Shown: positions 46,441 to 56,699 of the stretch, one piece after another
Layout of the letters: every line of letters begins with the position of its first letter
Numbering within the stretch: position 1 is the first letter of the stretch
Source of the DNA: Chamaecyparis obtusa
Lineage: Eukaryota; Streptophyta; Pinopsida; Cupressales; Cupressaceae
Length of the DNA: 64,000 nucleotides
Assembly (NCBI GenBank): GCA_027943335.1
Contig: BSBK01000963.1
Coordinates: 2,341,001 to 2,405,000, forward strand
Direction of reading: 5' to 3'
Position numbers and translations under genes: made by a program
Notes under the pieces: model-generated
What the model was told of the DNA's origin: nothing
What the model saw: only the letters and a program-made list of their open reading frames with translations
Database searches by the model: none

Positions 46441-47424
46441 GGAAGGGTATTAGAATATTTTAGCTTCTTTTACTATTTTAATATCTTTTGCTACTTTTAG
46501 CTAGTTCTGTAGAATCTTTTATAAATAATCATTTAGGTGTTTTATTTATTATTTTATTCAAGTCTTCTATTTTTAGAAGACTTTAGCTTCACTTTGAAGC
46601 TTGTTGTGAGGTTTTCACGCCATCGCCCCAAAGAATTTGGAGACCCCCATTTTTTTTTAGCAAGCCTTGACAATTTTTCCTAGATCCGAGAGTTTGGGTG
46701 CCTTAGCGAATTTTTGGGCGATCCAGAGGTTTTGAAATGAAAATTTTACACCTGGGATATTTTTGAAGTGCTTGGGAGGGTATAGCTAGTTTTCACCTTG
46801 TGTGAAACATTGATTTTCCTAAACAGTTGATTTTGTCTTTAGGCCAAACGAAATTCAATAGGAATATTTTATTTCGATTGTTAGAAAAATATCTGGCAGG
46901 GCAAATTTGCAAAATTTTCAGACTAAGATGAATTTTGAAAATTGATGAAATTGAAGAACTCGAGATTTTCAAAATTTAATTGTGAAATTGGATATTTTTG
47001 GGAAAATCTTGTAAATTTTTTTTGGTGGAGAAAAATGGAAATTAAAGAATAAATTTAAAGTTGCCAATTAGAGATAATAAATTGCAAAAATAAAAAAGGA
47101 TAAAATTGCCAAATGGAAATTAAATTGCAAAATGATTTTTGGGTTGCAAATTAATTTTGGTTGTCATGATTAAATGCATTAAAATCATATTTTTTGGGCT
47201 AAGTGTTTGTAATTTAGAAATTTAAATTGGGCCCCTTTGTGTGTTAAATTCAACGTATTTTAAGGCCTAGGAGGTGTGAAATTCAAGGCAAGTTATTGGG
47301 TCCACAATGGGGAGGGTTTAAAGCTATATTGGAGGCCTAAATGACCTTTTTTCAAAATTTCAATATTAGGGCCTATGATAATTTCGGATTTGGCTAATTT
47401 AAACCGATAATTTTGCACTAGGTT
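46441..47424. other. Retroelement-like non-coding sequence, interrupted by the copia element
   Basis: AT-rich sequence that continues across the copia insertion into 52919 onward (target duplication AGGTT). A TGTTGTGAGGTTTTCACGCC stretch near 46607 looks like an LTR start. No partner was found. Confidence 0.35.
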
Positions 47425-47963
47425 TGTTAAGGAAAGAGGATCGGAAGATACTAATATATAAATATATTATGTATAGTTGATATTCGCTGATCAATGCAAT
47501 TGCCGTTGTTATTGATTGATTGACCAACGAAGATCAACTATATATATAAGTTGAATCGATGGAAATGTCAACAGTCATGTCTTTTGAATACCGACTATTT
47601 CCTAACAAACGACATAATAATAATATAGTCGCTGTTTTTAAAACCTGTCGGCATTAACAAATTGTAATAGGACTGTCACGATAGTTATCGTGACTGTTAT
47701 ACATGAACAGTTACGATAATACCGTGACTGTTTATGTATAACAATCACGATAGTATCGTGATACATAGTTAACTTATGAATTGTAGATTATACCATTCGA
47801 TTTATATTTAGTGTTTTATATATATTATGATATATATATATATAACATAATTAATGATTGATATATTATATTAGTATATATATACTATAACTCATTATAT
47901 ATATATATATATATATGATAGTTTTACGTCATTTTTGTAAACACGAACGAACATATTTTAACA
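47425..47963 (-). repeat. 3' LTR of the copia element
   Basis: TGTTAAGG on the plus strand to TTTTAACA, so terminal repeats are TGTTAA/TTAACA. It contains the palindromes GTCACGATAGTTATCGTGAC and CACGATAGTATCGTG near 47676-47762 and two TA microsatellites. Confidence 0.9.
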
Positions 47964-48079
47964 CTCCCTCTTGAGAGAGAGTTTACCAATTTTGTAGAAT
48001 TTTCACATCAAAATATATGACTCAATTCAAAATGTCATATCATGATAATTTATCACTTATAACAATATACATATTTGAG

Positions 48080-48206
48080 ATGTCCAGACCAATCCGGCTC
48101 AACCCCTTTCGGGAGTCTATCTTAAATAATTGTTAAACAAGTGATGATTTTGGTAACAAGATGTCCGGACCAATCCGGCTCAACCCCTTTCGGGAGTCTA
48201 TCTTGA
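48080..48206. repeat. Direct repeat in the copia 3' untranslated region
   Basis: A 42-bp block of the form GATGTCCxGACCAATCCGGC...CGGGAGTCTATCTTG occurs twice about 83 bp apart between the pol stop and the 3' LTR. The two copies are nearly identical. Confidence 0.8.
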
Positions 48207-48344
48207 GACCTGGTTTCTATTGTCAGGATCGTCACCCTGAAATAGAAACGATAAACAGAAGATCGTCATCTTCACACAATTTTGAAATATTTCAAAAATT
48301 ATATATATATATATATATTTATGAATGAAATGTACATTAATAGT

Positions 48345-51300
48345 TCATATTTTGATCAAACCAATTTTGGTCCTGAAGAATTCTATCTTCACCCTTGCAA
48401 GGGATTTAGTGAAGATATCAACATTTTGTTCCTCAGTGCTGATGTAGACTAGTTTAATAATTTTTCTGTCTACCATATCTCTTACATAGTGATATGGAAT
48501 CTCTATGTGTTTTGACCGATTGTGAAAAACAGGATTTACAGAGAGCTTGATGCAACTCTGATTATCACAATGAATAATGGTAGGTAATAGAGGTTTACCA
48601 AATAAGTCAAAAAATAATTTTCTTAACCATACTGCTTCTCTAGCTCCCATAGATGCAGCCATGTATTCTGCCTCTGTCAAACTCTGAGCTACAGCTGATT
48701 GCTTCCGACTAAACCAAGATATTACTGCGGAACCCAAACTGAAACAAACTCCTGTGGTACTCTTTCGATCAGTGGTACTTCTTGCCCAATCTGAGTCTGA
48801 ATAACCTTGAAGTTGAATTTCAGTCTTGTCATATTTTAGTCCAAGATCACTTGTTCCTTTTAAATATCTCAAGATGTGTTTAGCTGCCACTAGATGAATC
48901 TGTTTTGGTTCACACATGAAGTGACTTAGTACATTTGTGGCATAGCAAATGCCAGGACGTGTATTCACCAGATACATGAGGGATCCAATTATCTGTCTGA
49001 AGAGTGTCACATCTGCAGGTTCTGAGTTTTCTGCTTCATCCTTTAATTTCTGAAGATTTGTCTCCATAGGAGTAGCAAGAGGTTTACAATCTACCATACC
49101 AAATCTGTTCAGAATATCAGAAATATATTTCTTTTGACTGAGGAGAATATGATCTTTGTTTTGAATAATTTCAAGACCCAAAAAGTAGTGTAGTAGGCCC
49201 ATATCCTTCATATCAAATTCAGCTACTAGGTCCTTTTTACATTTATCTATTAGATTGTCTTCTCCTGTAATGAGTAAGTCATCAACATAGAGAACAAGGA
49301 TTATCATGTCTCCTTTTTCAATTTTGAAGTATATATTAGGATCTGCAATATTTTTAGAGTACCCCAATTTGCTCAAATATTGATCTATTCTTTCATACCA
49401 TGCTCTGGGAGCTTGTTTGAGTCCATAGAGTGCTTTCTTTAACTTGCATACGAATTTATTTTTGTCATGAGTGAGAAATCCTTCTGGTTGTTCAATGTAG
49501 ACTTCTTCCTCAATCTTACCATTTAGGAATGCAGTTTTGACATCCATTTGATGTACTTTCCATCCTTTAGAGGCTGCAATTGCAAGTATGGTTCTGACAG
49601 ATGTGTAACGAGCTACTGGAGCGAATGTTTCCTCATAGTCAATGCCTTCTTTCTGTGAAAATCCTCTAGCAACAAATCGGGCTTTATGTTTATCAATACT
49701 GCCATCTGGAGCATACTTGATTTTGAATAGCCATTTTGAGGATACAACTGACTTATGTTTAGGTCTAGGGACAATATCCCATACATCATTTTTCATGATG
49801 GACTGATATTCTTCAACCATTGCTTCTCTCCAGGCTTGTTTTGATAATGCTTTCTCAACACTGACCGGTTCTGATTCTGATAGTTCAGTTAGAAGTGCAG
49901 TGTAACATTTTTGCGTTCTAGTTCTTTTGTTTTCTCTGGAGATTTGTGCTGGTTCCATATTGTTTTCTTCAAGTATTTTCCTGGCCCATAATGGTCTCTT
50001 TTTGTTGTTTACATTTTCTACACAAGAAGGTTCAGGATTGAGGATTGCGTTTTCGTTATTTGATAGTGTTGAATTCATATTTGAATTGTTATTCTCGCTT
50101 TCTTCCTCAAGTGATAAATCTTTCTCAAGATCAAACAAACTGTTGTCTTCATTATTAGTGGATGAGAAGTTTTCTTCAAATTTGACATCTCTGCTTATTT
50201 CTACTGATTTTTGATTAGGGATATATATTCGATATCCTTTAGAGTCTTCACTGTAGCCTAGAAAAATACCTTTCTTACCAGAAGGTTCTAATTTGGTTCT
50301 TTTCTCTTTTGGTACATGTATATATACTGGACATCCAAATACTCTTAAATGACTGAGATCAGGTTTAACTCCTGTAAATACTTCTTCTGGTGTGGTATTT
50401 TCAAGTATTGCATGTGGACATCTGTTTTGAATATACACTGCAGTGTTGGCAGCTTCTGCCCAATATGACATATGAATATTATGATCATGCATCATAGCTT
50501 TTGCTGCTTCAATGATGGTTCTGTTCTTCCTTTCTGCTACTCCATTCTGTTGAGGGTTATAAGGTACAGTATACTCCCTCTTAATCCCAACAGATTTACA
50601 ATAGTTTTTGAAGTTGTCAGATGTGAATTCCCCACCATTGTCTGACCTAAGAGTTTTGATTTTCTTATTGGTTTGATTTTCTACCAATGCTTTGAATTCT
50701 TGAAATTTGGCTAATACTTCACTTGACTCTTTAAGTTTTAAAAAATATATCCATGTTTTCCTTGAATAGTCATCCACAAAGATTAGATAATATAGGGCAC
50801 CTGAAAAAGAAGGAGTGGACATGGGGCCACACATATCAGTGTGAATAAATTCTAAAACACTATTCGTCTTGTGTTCACTTGTTGGAAAAGATCCTTTAAT
50901 GTTCTTTCCTAATGCACATCCCTTACAAATGCTCAAGTGTTCAGATTTTAGAGAGGGTACCCCAGAGGTGATTTTATGCAAAGTAGGAAGAGCACTATAT
51001 CCAATGTGTCCTAGTCTTTTGTGCCAAATTTCATTATTTTGTTGAACATTGTGATTTAGGGCTACTTTTTGTTCATTACATAGTTTGTATAAGCTTCCAT
51101 CTCTGGACCCTATGTGCATTGCATTTTTTATGTTTGTGTTTTTGGTCCAGAGAAGAACTTTTTCTTCATTAAATGTTACCCTATATCCTTGATCAACTAG
51201 CCCTGATATTGAGATTAGGTTTCTCTTTATTCCGGGCACATATAATACTTCTTTTAACTGTAGAGTGACTCCATCTCTTATCTGTATCAAACAGGTCCCA

Positions 51301-51479
51301 ATTCCTTTTACCGGATAAGTGGAGTTGTCACCAATGGTTACTTCTTCTGTAGAGTTTCCAGAAAGGGTTTCGAACTGATCTCTGAATCCAGTGATATGTC
51401 TTGATGCACCGCTATCTATTATCCAAGTATTTTTATTGGAATTTAATTCACTTGCTAAGGCTAGATAAATAAGAGAATT
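48345..51479 (-). CDS. Copia pol: protease, integrase, RT, RNase H
   Basis: The frame is open from just after the gag stop to the TAA at 48345; the first ATG is at 51290 (981 residues). Order: protease DSGASRHI near 51390; integrase finger HKRLGHIGYSAL...CKGCALGK and the catalytic core (FVDDYSRKTW, LRSDNGGEF, NGVAERKNRT); RT with KARFVARGFSQ, QMDVKTAFLNG and LYVDDLLITG; RNase H with GYSDSDWA, then SLTEAEYMA and ADIFTKSL-like VDIFTKSLA. Length and motifs are those of a complete copia pol with no internal stop. It is expected to be expressed as a gag-pol fusion, but the TAA at 51480-51482 prevents that unless suppressed. The initiating ATG is therefore uncertain. Confidence 0.92.
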   Translation of the reverse strand, partial: NSLIYLALASELNSNKNTWIIDSGASRHITGFRDQFETLSGNSTEEVTIGDNSTYPVKGIGTCLIQIRDGVTLQLKEVLYVPGIKRNLISISGLVDQGYRVTFNEEKVLLWTKNTNIKNAMHIGSRDGSLYKLCNEQKVALNHNVQQNNEIWHKRLGHIGYSALPTLHKITSGVPSLKSEHLSICKGCALGKNIKGSFPTSEHKTNSVLEFIHTDMCGPMSTPSFSGALYYLIFVDDYSRKTWIYFLKLKESSEVLAKFQEFKALVENQTNKKIKTLRSDNGGEFTSDNFKNYCKSVGIKREYTVPYNPQQNGVAERKNRTIIEAAKAMMHDHNIHMSYWAEAANTAVYIQNRCPHAILENTTPEEVFTGVKPDLSHLRVFGCPVYIHVPKEKRTKLEPSGKKGIFLGYSEDSKGYRIYIPNQKSVEISRDVKFEENFSSTNNEDNSLFDLEKDLSLEEESENNNSNMNSTLSNNENAILNPEPSCVENVNNKKRPLWARKILEENNMEPAQISRENKRTRTQKCYTALLTELSESEPVSVEKALSKQAWREAMVEEYQSIMKNDVWDIVPRPKHKSVVSSKWLFKIKYAPDGSIDKHKARFVARGFSQKEGIDYEETFAPVARYTSVRTILAIAASKGWKVHQMDVKTAFLNGKIEEEVYIEQPEGFLTHDKNKFVCKLKKALYGLKQAPRAWYERIDQYLSKLGYSKNIADPNIYFKIEKGDMIILVLYVDDLLITGEDNLIDKCKKDLVAEFDMKDMGLLHYFLGLEIIQNKDHILLSQKKYISDILNRFGMVDCKPLATPMETNLQKLKDEAENSEPADVTLFRQIIGSLMYLVNTRPGICYATNVLSHFMCEPKQIHLVAAKHILRYLKGTSDLGLKYDKTEIQLQGYSDSDWARSTTDRKSTTGVCFSLGSAVISWFSRKQSAVAQSLTEAEYMAASMGAREAVWLRKLFFDLFGKPLLPTIIHCDNQSCIKLSVNPVFHNRSKHIEIPYHYVRDMVDRKIIKLVYISTEEQNVDIFTKSLARVKIEFFRTKIGLIKI

Positions 51480-52271
51480 TTATGTTCCTTTAGTTTCTGC
51501 TAAGGCTGCTTGAATTTTCTGTTTTTCTGGACAGTATTTGTGAATATGTCCAAATTTGTCACATTTATGACATTTTATTTTGGAGAGATCCCTTTTGAAG
51601 TGATGTTTTCCATTACTTGAATTGTTGAATTTTCTCTTCTTTTTCTGAGAAGTTTTAGTATGAAGGGCTTGTACTTCATTTTCATTTTTCGACCCTATTC
51701 CTCTGGATGCTAATCTCGATTCTTCTTGAGTACAATCGTTCTTTAATTGTTCGAACCTAGGTAAAGGTGGTCTTGTACTTATGCACTGAATGAAGGTTTC
51801 CCAAGAGATGGGTAAACCCTTTAGGGCGATAAGTGTAAGTTCAGTATCTTCTATAGTATTTCCAATGCAGAGAAGTTGATCTCTTATCTCAAATATCCTT
51901 AGGAAATAGAAGGTGATTGTTTCCCCTTTGTTCATTTTCATGTTGAGAAGTTGACTCTTCAATGTTAAGATTCTACTGGCATTGTTTATCTCGAATGTGT
52001 CTTGAATGATTTTAAACATTTCAAAGGCACTGGTAATTCTTGATATGCTCGGGAGGATAGAATCTTTCACTGAATCTATAATCAATTTCCTGGCTTTGTT
52101 GTTTCTCCTTTTCCATGTAGTTTTCTCAGTTTCTTCTTCCGGCATTTTCATATCCTTCTCAATATATTCCTCTAGTTCAAGTTCCATTAGAAGAGAAGTA
52201 AGTCTTGTCCTCCAAGATACAAAGTTTGAAGGACCTTCTAATCTATCTTCCATTCTCATACAGTGAGCCAT
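51480..52271 (-). CDS. Copia gag
   Basis: 263 residues. N-terminal gag domain (LEGPSNFVSWRTRLTSLL, a UBN2-like region with LLNMKMNKGETITFY and LIALKGLPISWETFI) and a C-terminal CCHC knuckle CHKCDKFGHIHKYC that binds RNA. It starts 98 bases inside the 5' LTR end and ends at TAA 51480-51482, in the same frame as pol. Gag forms the virus-like particle. The stop may be a recent mutation or a programmed termination site. Confidence 0.92.
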   Translation of the reverse strand: MAHCMRMEDRLEGPSNFVSWRTRLTSLLMELELEEYIEKDMKMPEEETEKTTWKRRNNKARKLIIDSVKDSILPSISRITSAFEMFKIIQDTFEINNASRILTLKSQLLNMKMNKGETITFYFLRIFEIRDQLLCIGNTIEDTELTLIALKGLPISWETFIQCISTRPPLPRFEQLKNDCTQEESRLASRGIGSKNENEVQALHTKTSQKKKRKFNNSSNGKHHFKRDLSKIKCHKCDKFGHIHKYCPEKQKIQAALAETKGT

Positions 52272-52357
52272 AATTTAATTTATAATTTAAAATATTCTCA
52301 GCTATATGTTAGGTTTTATATATATATATATATTTTATCTTCTTTATATTCCTTACA

Positions 52358-52369
52358 GCTCTGATACCA
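52358..52369 (-). promoter_or_regulatory. Primer-binding site of the copia element
   Basis: The minus strand reads TGGTATCAGAGC immediately adjacent to the 5' LTR; complementary to initiator tRNA-Met. Confidence 0.9.
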
Positions 52370-52918
52370 TGTTAAGGAAAGAGGATCGGAAGATACTAAT
52401 ATATAAATATATTATGTATAGTTGATATTCGCTGATCAATGCAATTGCCGTTGTTATTGATTGATTGACCAACGAAGATCAACTATATATATAAGTTGAA
52501 TCGATGGAAATGTCAACAGTCATGTCTTTTGAATACCGACTATTTCCTAACAAACGACATAATAATAATATAGTCGCTGTTTTTAAAACCTGTCGGCATT
52601 AACAAATTGTAATAGGACTGTCACGATAGTTATCGTGACTGTTATACATGAACAGTTACGATAATACCGTGACTGTTTATGTATAACAATCACGATAGTA
52701 TCGTGATACATAGTTAACTTATGAATTGTAGATTATACCATTCGATTTATATTTAGTGTTTTATATATATTATGATATATATATATATATATATAACATA
52801 ATTAATGATTGATATATTATATTAGTATATATATACTATAACTCATTATATATATATATATATATATATATGATAGTTTTACGTCATTTTTGTAAACACG
52901 AACGAACATATTTTAACA
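52370..52918 (-). repeat. 5' LTR of the copia element
   Basis: 549 bp; by eye the same as the 3' LTR except for longer TA runs. As the 5' LTR of a minus-strand element it should carry the active promoter. Confidence 0.9.
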
Positions 52919-52923
52919 AGGTT

Positions 52924-53577
52924 GACCCAATTTTAAATTAAAATAAAATCCCCTAGGGCTGGGCAATTTATTTCATTTAATTCATGTTTAATTTGGCAAT
53001 TTTATTTTTTTTTGTTTTTCCCTCCTACAAAGTCGGCCTTGCTTTTTTGGAGGTAAAATTTGGTATATAAGGGGAGCTCTCCCCCACTTCATTTCACCAT
53101 CTCATTCACTTCTCTCCTTTTCTCTTGGCAGCAAAAGCAGTCCGAAAAAGCAGAGCGAAAAAGCAGTCCGAAAAAGCAGAGCAAAAAAGCAGATCCGAAA
53201 AGCAAATTCGAAAATTGAAAAGTTTGATGAAGAGAAGAAGCTTGAGTTGAGGCAAATCAAATTTGTAATAGAAGAATTTATTGATAGAAGATTCATAGCA
53301 ATCAGATTTTGAGAGTGAATTGGAGAAGGGGAGATTTTCTTGTGGAGATAGAAGATTTTGAAGATCAAGCCCAGCTAATTGCATAGACAAAGGATTCCTA
53401 GCCCTTGTTGGTGAGTGGCCTATCTTTTCCTCTCTCTTTAATTGCTTTCATTTCATTGGTGCTAGTCTAAGTGTTGAAAACTAATTTCAAGAGTAGAGTT
53501 AGGTATTTGGATATTAAGTAGATTACTCGATTGTGTTGATTGGCTTTTTTCCTCAAGTTCTCGCTTGCATTTCATCT
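52924..53577 (+). promoter_or_regulatory. TATA-containing leader-like region
   Basis: GGTATATAAGGGGAGCTC near 53062 is a strong TATA-like match, followed about 30 bp on by a CT-rich leader (ACTTCATTTCACC) and an AAAAAGCAG/TCCGAAAAAGCAG short repeat (53130-53210). It resembles an LTR promoter and R-U5 region of the element interrupted by the copia insertion. Confidence 0.45.
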
Positions 53578-53890
53578 TAGGCGAAGATTTGGAGTGATAA
53601 GTGTAGCCCATCTTAAGGTAACGATAGGGAGTGATAAGTGTAGTATTCCACCCCTAGGCGAAGATTGGAGTGATAAGTGTAGTCCATCTTAAGGCAAAGG
53701 CGGGGAGTGATAAGTGTAGTTTGCATCTTTGCATTTCATCATTTTAGGGAGAAGATTGGAGTGATAAGTGTAGTCCATCTTAAGGTATCGGCGGGGAGTG
53801 ATAAGTGTATTATTCCACCCCTAGGCGAAGATTGGAGTGATAAGTGTAGTTTCACCAGCATTGTAGAAAAGGCGGGGAGTGATAAGTGTT
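53578..53890 (+). repeat. Minisatellite of GGAGTGATAAGTGTAG units
   Basis: Nine copies of (G)GAGTGATAAGTGTA lie in spacers of 25-60 bp that alternate between two types (AGGCGAAGATT and CATCTTAAGG..CGGG). The array ends directly before an ATG at 53895. Confidence 0.85.
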
Positions 53891-53894
53891 TAGG

Positions 53895-54248
53895 ATGGCT
53901 GATGTTAATGCAAGCAAGCGACCCAAAGGAATTAATGCTGAAATAGGAGACAAGGAAGTCATGATACCCAATTCCAACTTCCGCTCAAAATTGAAATGCG
54001 TTGGAGACACCAACATTGGTACCTTTGATATGATTCAATTAAGAGAGAGGTTGAGAGACAGCCAGTCACCTGTGGCAAAGAAGATCAATCAGTATGGATT
54101 TGTGCAAGGAAGTGTTCAGTCTACCCCAGCAACAGACATGATACGACAGAATTGGTTACATCAAGTCATCAAGGCTCACAAAGTCAGATTGCAAATCAGA
54201 GTGCAGCGCCTTCATCGTGCTTCTCAGTCAAATCCCAAGCTATGCTAA
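53895..54248 (+). CDS. Unrecognised 117-residue ORF
   Basis: Starts MADVNASKRPKGINAEI and ends SNPKLC. Basic, with RERLRDSQSPVAKKINQYGF; no domain recognised. The first ATG after the minisatellite is the natural start. It lies where a leader-gag boundary would be expected if 52919-56139 is a retroelement, but it lacks a gag signature. It may be a truncated or chance ORF. Confidence 0.3.
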   Translation: MADVNASKRPKGINAEIGDKEVMIPNSNFRSKLKCVGDTNIGTFDMIQLRERLRDSQSPVAKKINQYGFVQGSVQSTPATDMIRQNWLHQVIKAHKVRLQIRVQRLHRASQSNPKLC

Positions 54249-56699
54249 AGGTACACAGTTTGATCCTTGGTTGTTTTATTTTATTGAAGAGATTGAGAAT
54301 GGTTAAGGAAAATTGATTGGATTAGGATCACTAGCATGAATTTAGAGTTGCAACTTAGATAGTGCAAAATCGGAAGCAAGTCTACATGGGGTCCTACTTC
54401 TTCAATTCGAATGCAAGACTACTAGTGATGCTTTGCCAGTCAAACCAAATCTAATCTTGGGGAGATGCATTGCACCACTATGGTTGAGGCAAGTACTTAT
54501 CCCAAAAGGGCAAGGTTGTGGCAGTTCGAACAGTTGAAGGCAGTCAGGGTTAACCAAGGAGGAAAGCAGTGATGAAAGCAGTTGGTGAACTCAGTGATGG
54601 GTGGATTGTGGAACAATCAAGGAGATATGGTGAGGGCAGGTGCCCCAAAACCCAAGGTTATTGAAACAAAGATGCATGCATGCAGATCAAATCCAAATAG
54701 GAAGGTTAAAAATGGCAAAGTATTGAAGCAAGGAGGAAAGTGATTGAAAGGTTGAGAGAGGTCAAGTTTGATTTCAAGGCGGTGGCTAAGAGCAAGGCTC
54801 TTAAATTGCACAAGGTTCACACCTAGGCAAGCCACCAAGGTCAAGGCAAGATTACCCCAAGTGCATGGAGACCTTAATCTTTTAAGGTCAAGACATCAAG
54901 TACAAGCAAGTTCAAGTGGTGGTGAGAAAATTTCTAAGGACAAGCTCAAGCATCCAAGGCTTCATCTCATCTCAAGGATTAATGAACTTTATAAGACAAA
55001 GTTGATGAGGTGGCAATTTCATGTGCATGCAATCAAATCATGCCAAGTGTCCTATGTTCTCATTGGTTGACAGATTATTGTAATTTTCTCATTGGCCCAC
55101 AAAGTTGGTGCCCTCATGTAATTGGTTGAAAGATGGTAACCCTAATTAGGGTTTGTAAGGTTTAATCTTGGCCCTTGATTTTGCCTCTTAATCTTGGCCA
55201 CTTGTTGTAATTTTGAGCCTCTATATAAGGCCATTTGTACTCATTTGTAAAAGGAGTTATGTTGGAGAATTGTTGCCAAAATACTATCAAAATTGTTCTC
55301 TATTCATTGTTGTGACTTGCATGGTGGATATACATGATCATTTTGGTGTATTGCATGGTTCCTCTCATCTCTCAAATTAAAATAGGATTTCATTTCATGT
55401 TGTTAGAATAGAAGTAAATGGTTAGCTGTAATGGTGATGTTGGTGAATGTTTGATGAGGATCTTATACTAGGCCACTAGCATCTTGGCGGCTTGTCAAGG
55501 AGCCTTGTGTGGTAATCTAGTCAATTGCTCCCAAGTTCTACTTGCATTTTATCTTTCCGCTTGTACTTCAAGTTGGGTTGGAAGATAGGTGTTAGTGTGA
55601 AAATCCTAAGAGTAACCCTTAGACTCATCGCACCAATGGAGGTAGCGCCGCTGGTAAGCTTTCATTTGGTTTGATCCCTGTCCATTCGCCAATCTTTCCA
55701 TTCATAGGAGCAGTAGTAAAGCAAGAAGTAGTTTAGAAGTTGAAGTTTGAAGAGCAAAGTTGGAAGTGATATAAATTGGAAAATCATTGAGTATACATTG
55801 CAAAGCTAAATCCCATTATCATCAAGTGAACAACGTAAGCCCGCCGAAGTGATTACCAGCAAATCACATTTATATAACTGAGTTAGTATCCACAGGTGTA
55901 AGGAACCTTGGAGTATCCTCGTATACTTTTCAAGAGAGGGTTGAGTGTTTGGTACGCTGTATCAAGTATTCAATTGCTATATGTTATGTAGTGGTACAAA
56001 ACTCACATCAACAAAGCTCTTGTAAATTGCTATATGTACCTGTTGAATTTGTTAATTCAATCAAGCAATTTCCAAGTTTCATCTTCTAGTGGTGTTAATA
56101 ATGCATTAGTACAATAAGACTTCATCTTTTGGCGGTTGATGGTATCAAAGGAAGGAATTTCCATAATTTCAAGTCAGGTTCTCACTTTGAGATAGTGTTC
56201 TACATGAGAAGCGTTTTTGGCTTTTTTGCTTTATGCTTTCCATTTGCTTTCTTTGTTGATGCTAACAAATTTATAGAATGCATTAATTATGAAGATTGAT
56301 TTTGGAGATGGGTTCAAGATTTGGTGTTGAGCTCAATATGGCCAACAATCTTCAGAGTATATGATTGAGAATTATACCCTTTAGTGGTCAACAGACAATA
56401 ATAGAGCTCTATCGTAGCTCTTAAGAAATCGGAAATGGATTTGTCATTGTTTTCTTGGTTCAAATAGTGTCTGGTACATGAATGTTTCCGTTTGGTAGTG
56501 TAATTCTTGTGAAGTGTTATTCTTGTACAATGTCTAGTCCCGACTTGGGAAGAAGGGACCCTGTTTGTCTCGTCTAGGAGTAGCTCGAGTGTGGTTGCTT
56601 GTGTGTGCGTGTGCTTCCGAAAGGATTGGTAGTGTAGTGTTTGTTTGCAGTATCTGGACTGCTTTTGTGTACTTCTTCCGTTCTATTTGCCAATAATAA
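54249..56699. other. Unassigned retroelement-like non-coding region
   Basis: Contains a TATA-like CTCTATATAAGG at 55210-55221, a leader-like stretch after it and a primer-site-like TGGTATCAAAG at 56140-56150. These fit a second LTR (roughly 54.7-56.1 kb) followed by a short internal stub, but neither LTR ends nor a partner copy could be established. The ORF at 54768-55070 has no recognisable features. Confidence 0.35.

Larger units (their letters stand above)
47425..52918 (-). mobile_element. Young full-length Ty1/copia retrotransposon
   Basis: 5494 bp, read on the minus strand. LTRs 47425-47963 (539 bp) and 52370-52918 (549 bp) look identical by eye except for TA-run lengths. Exact 5-bp target duplication AGGTT (47420-47424, 52919-52923). 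PBS, gag with zinc knuckle, protease, integrase, RT, RNase H and a purine tract (AAGAGGGAG) are all present in order. One in-frame TAA separates gag from pol; otherwise 1307 codons are open. This is the most recent insertion in the window. Confidence 0.9.

Noticed and set aside
49927..50214. Plus-strand ORF inside copia pol
   Set aside because: Antisense shadow of the minus-strand pol frame.
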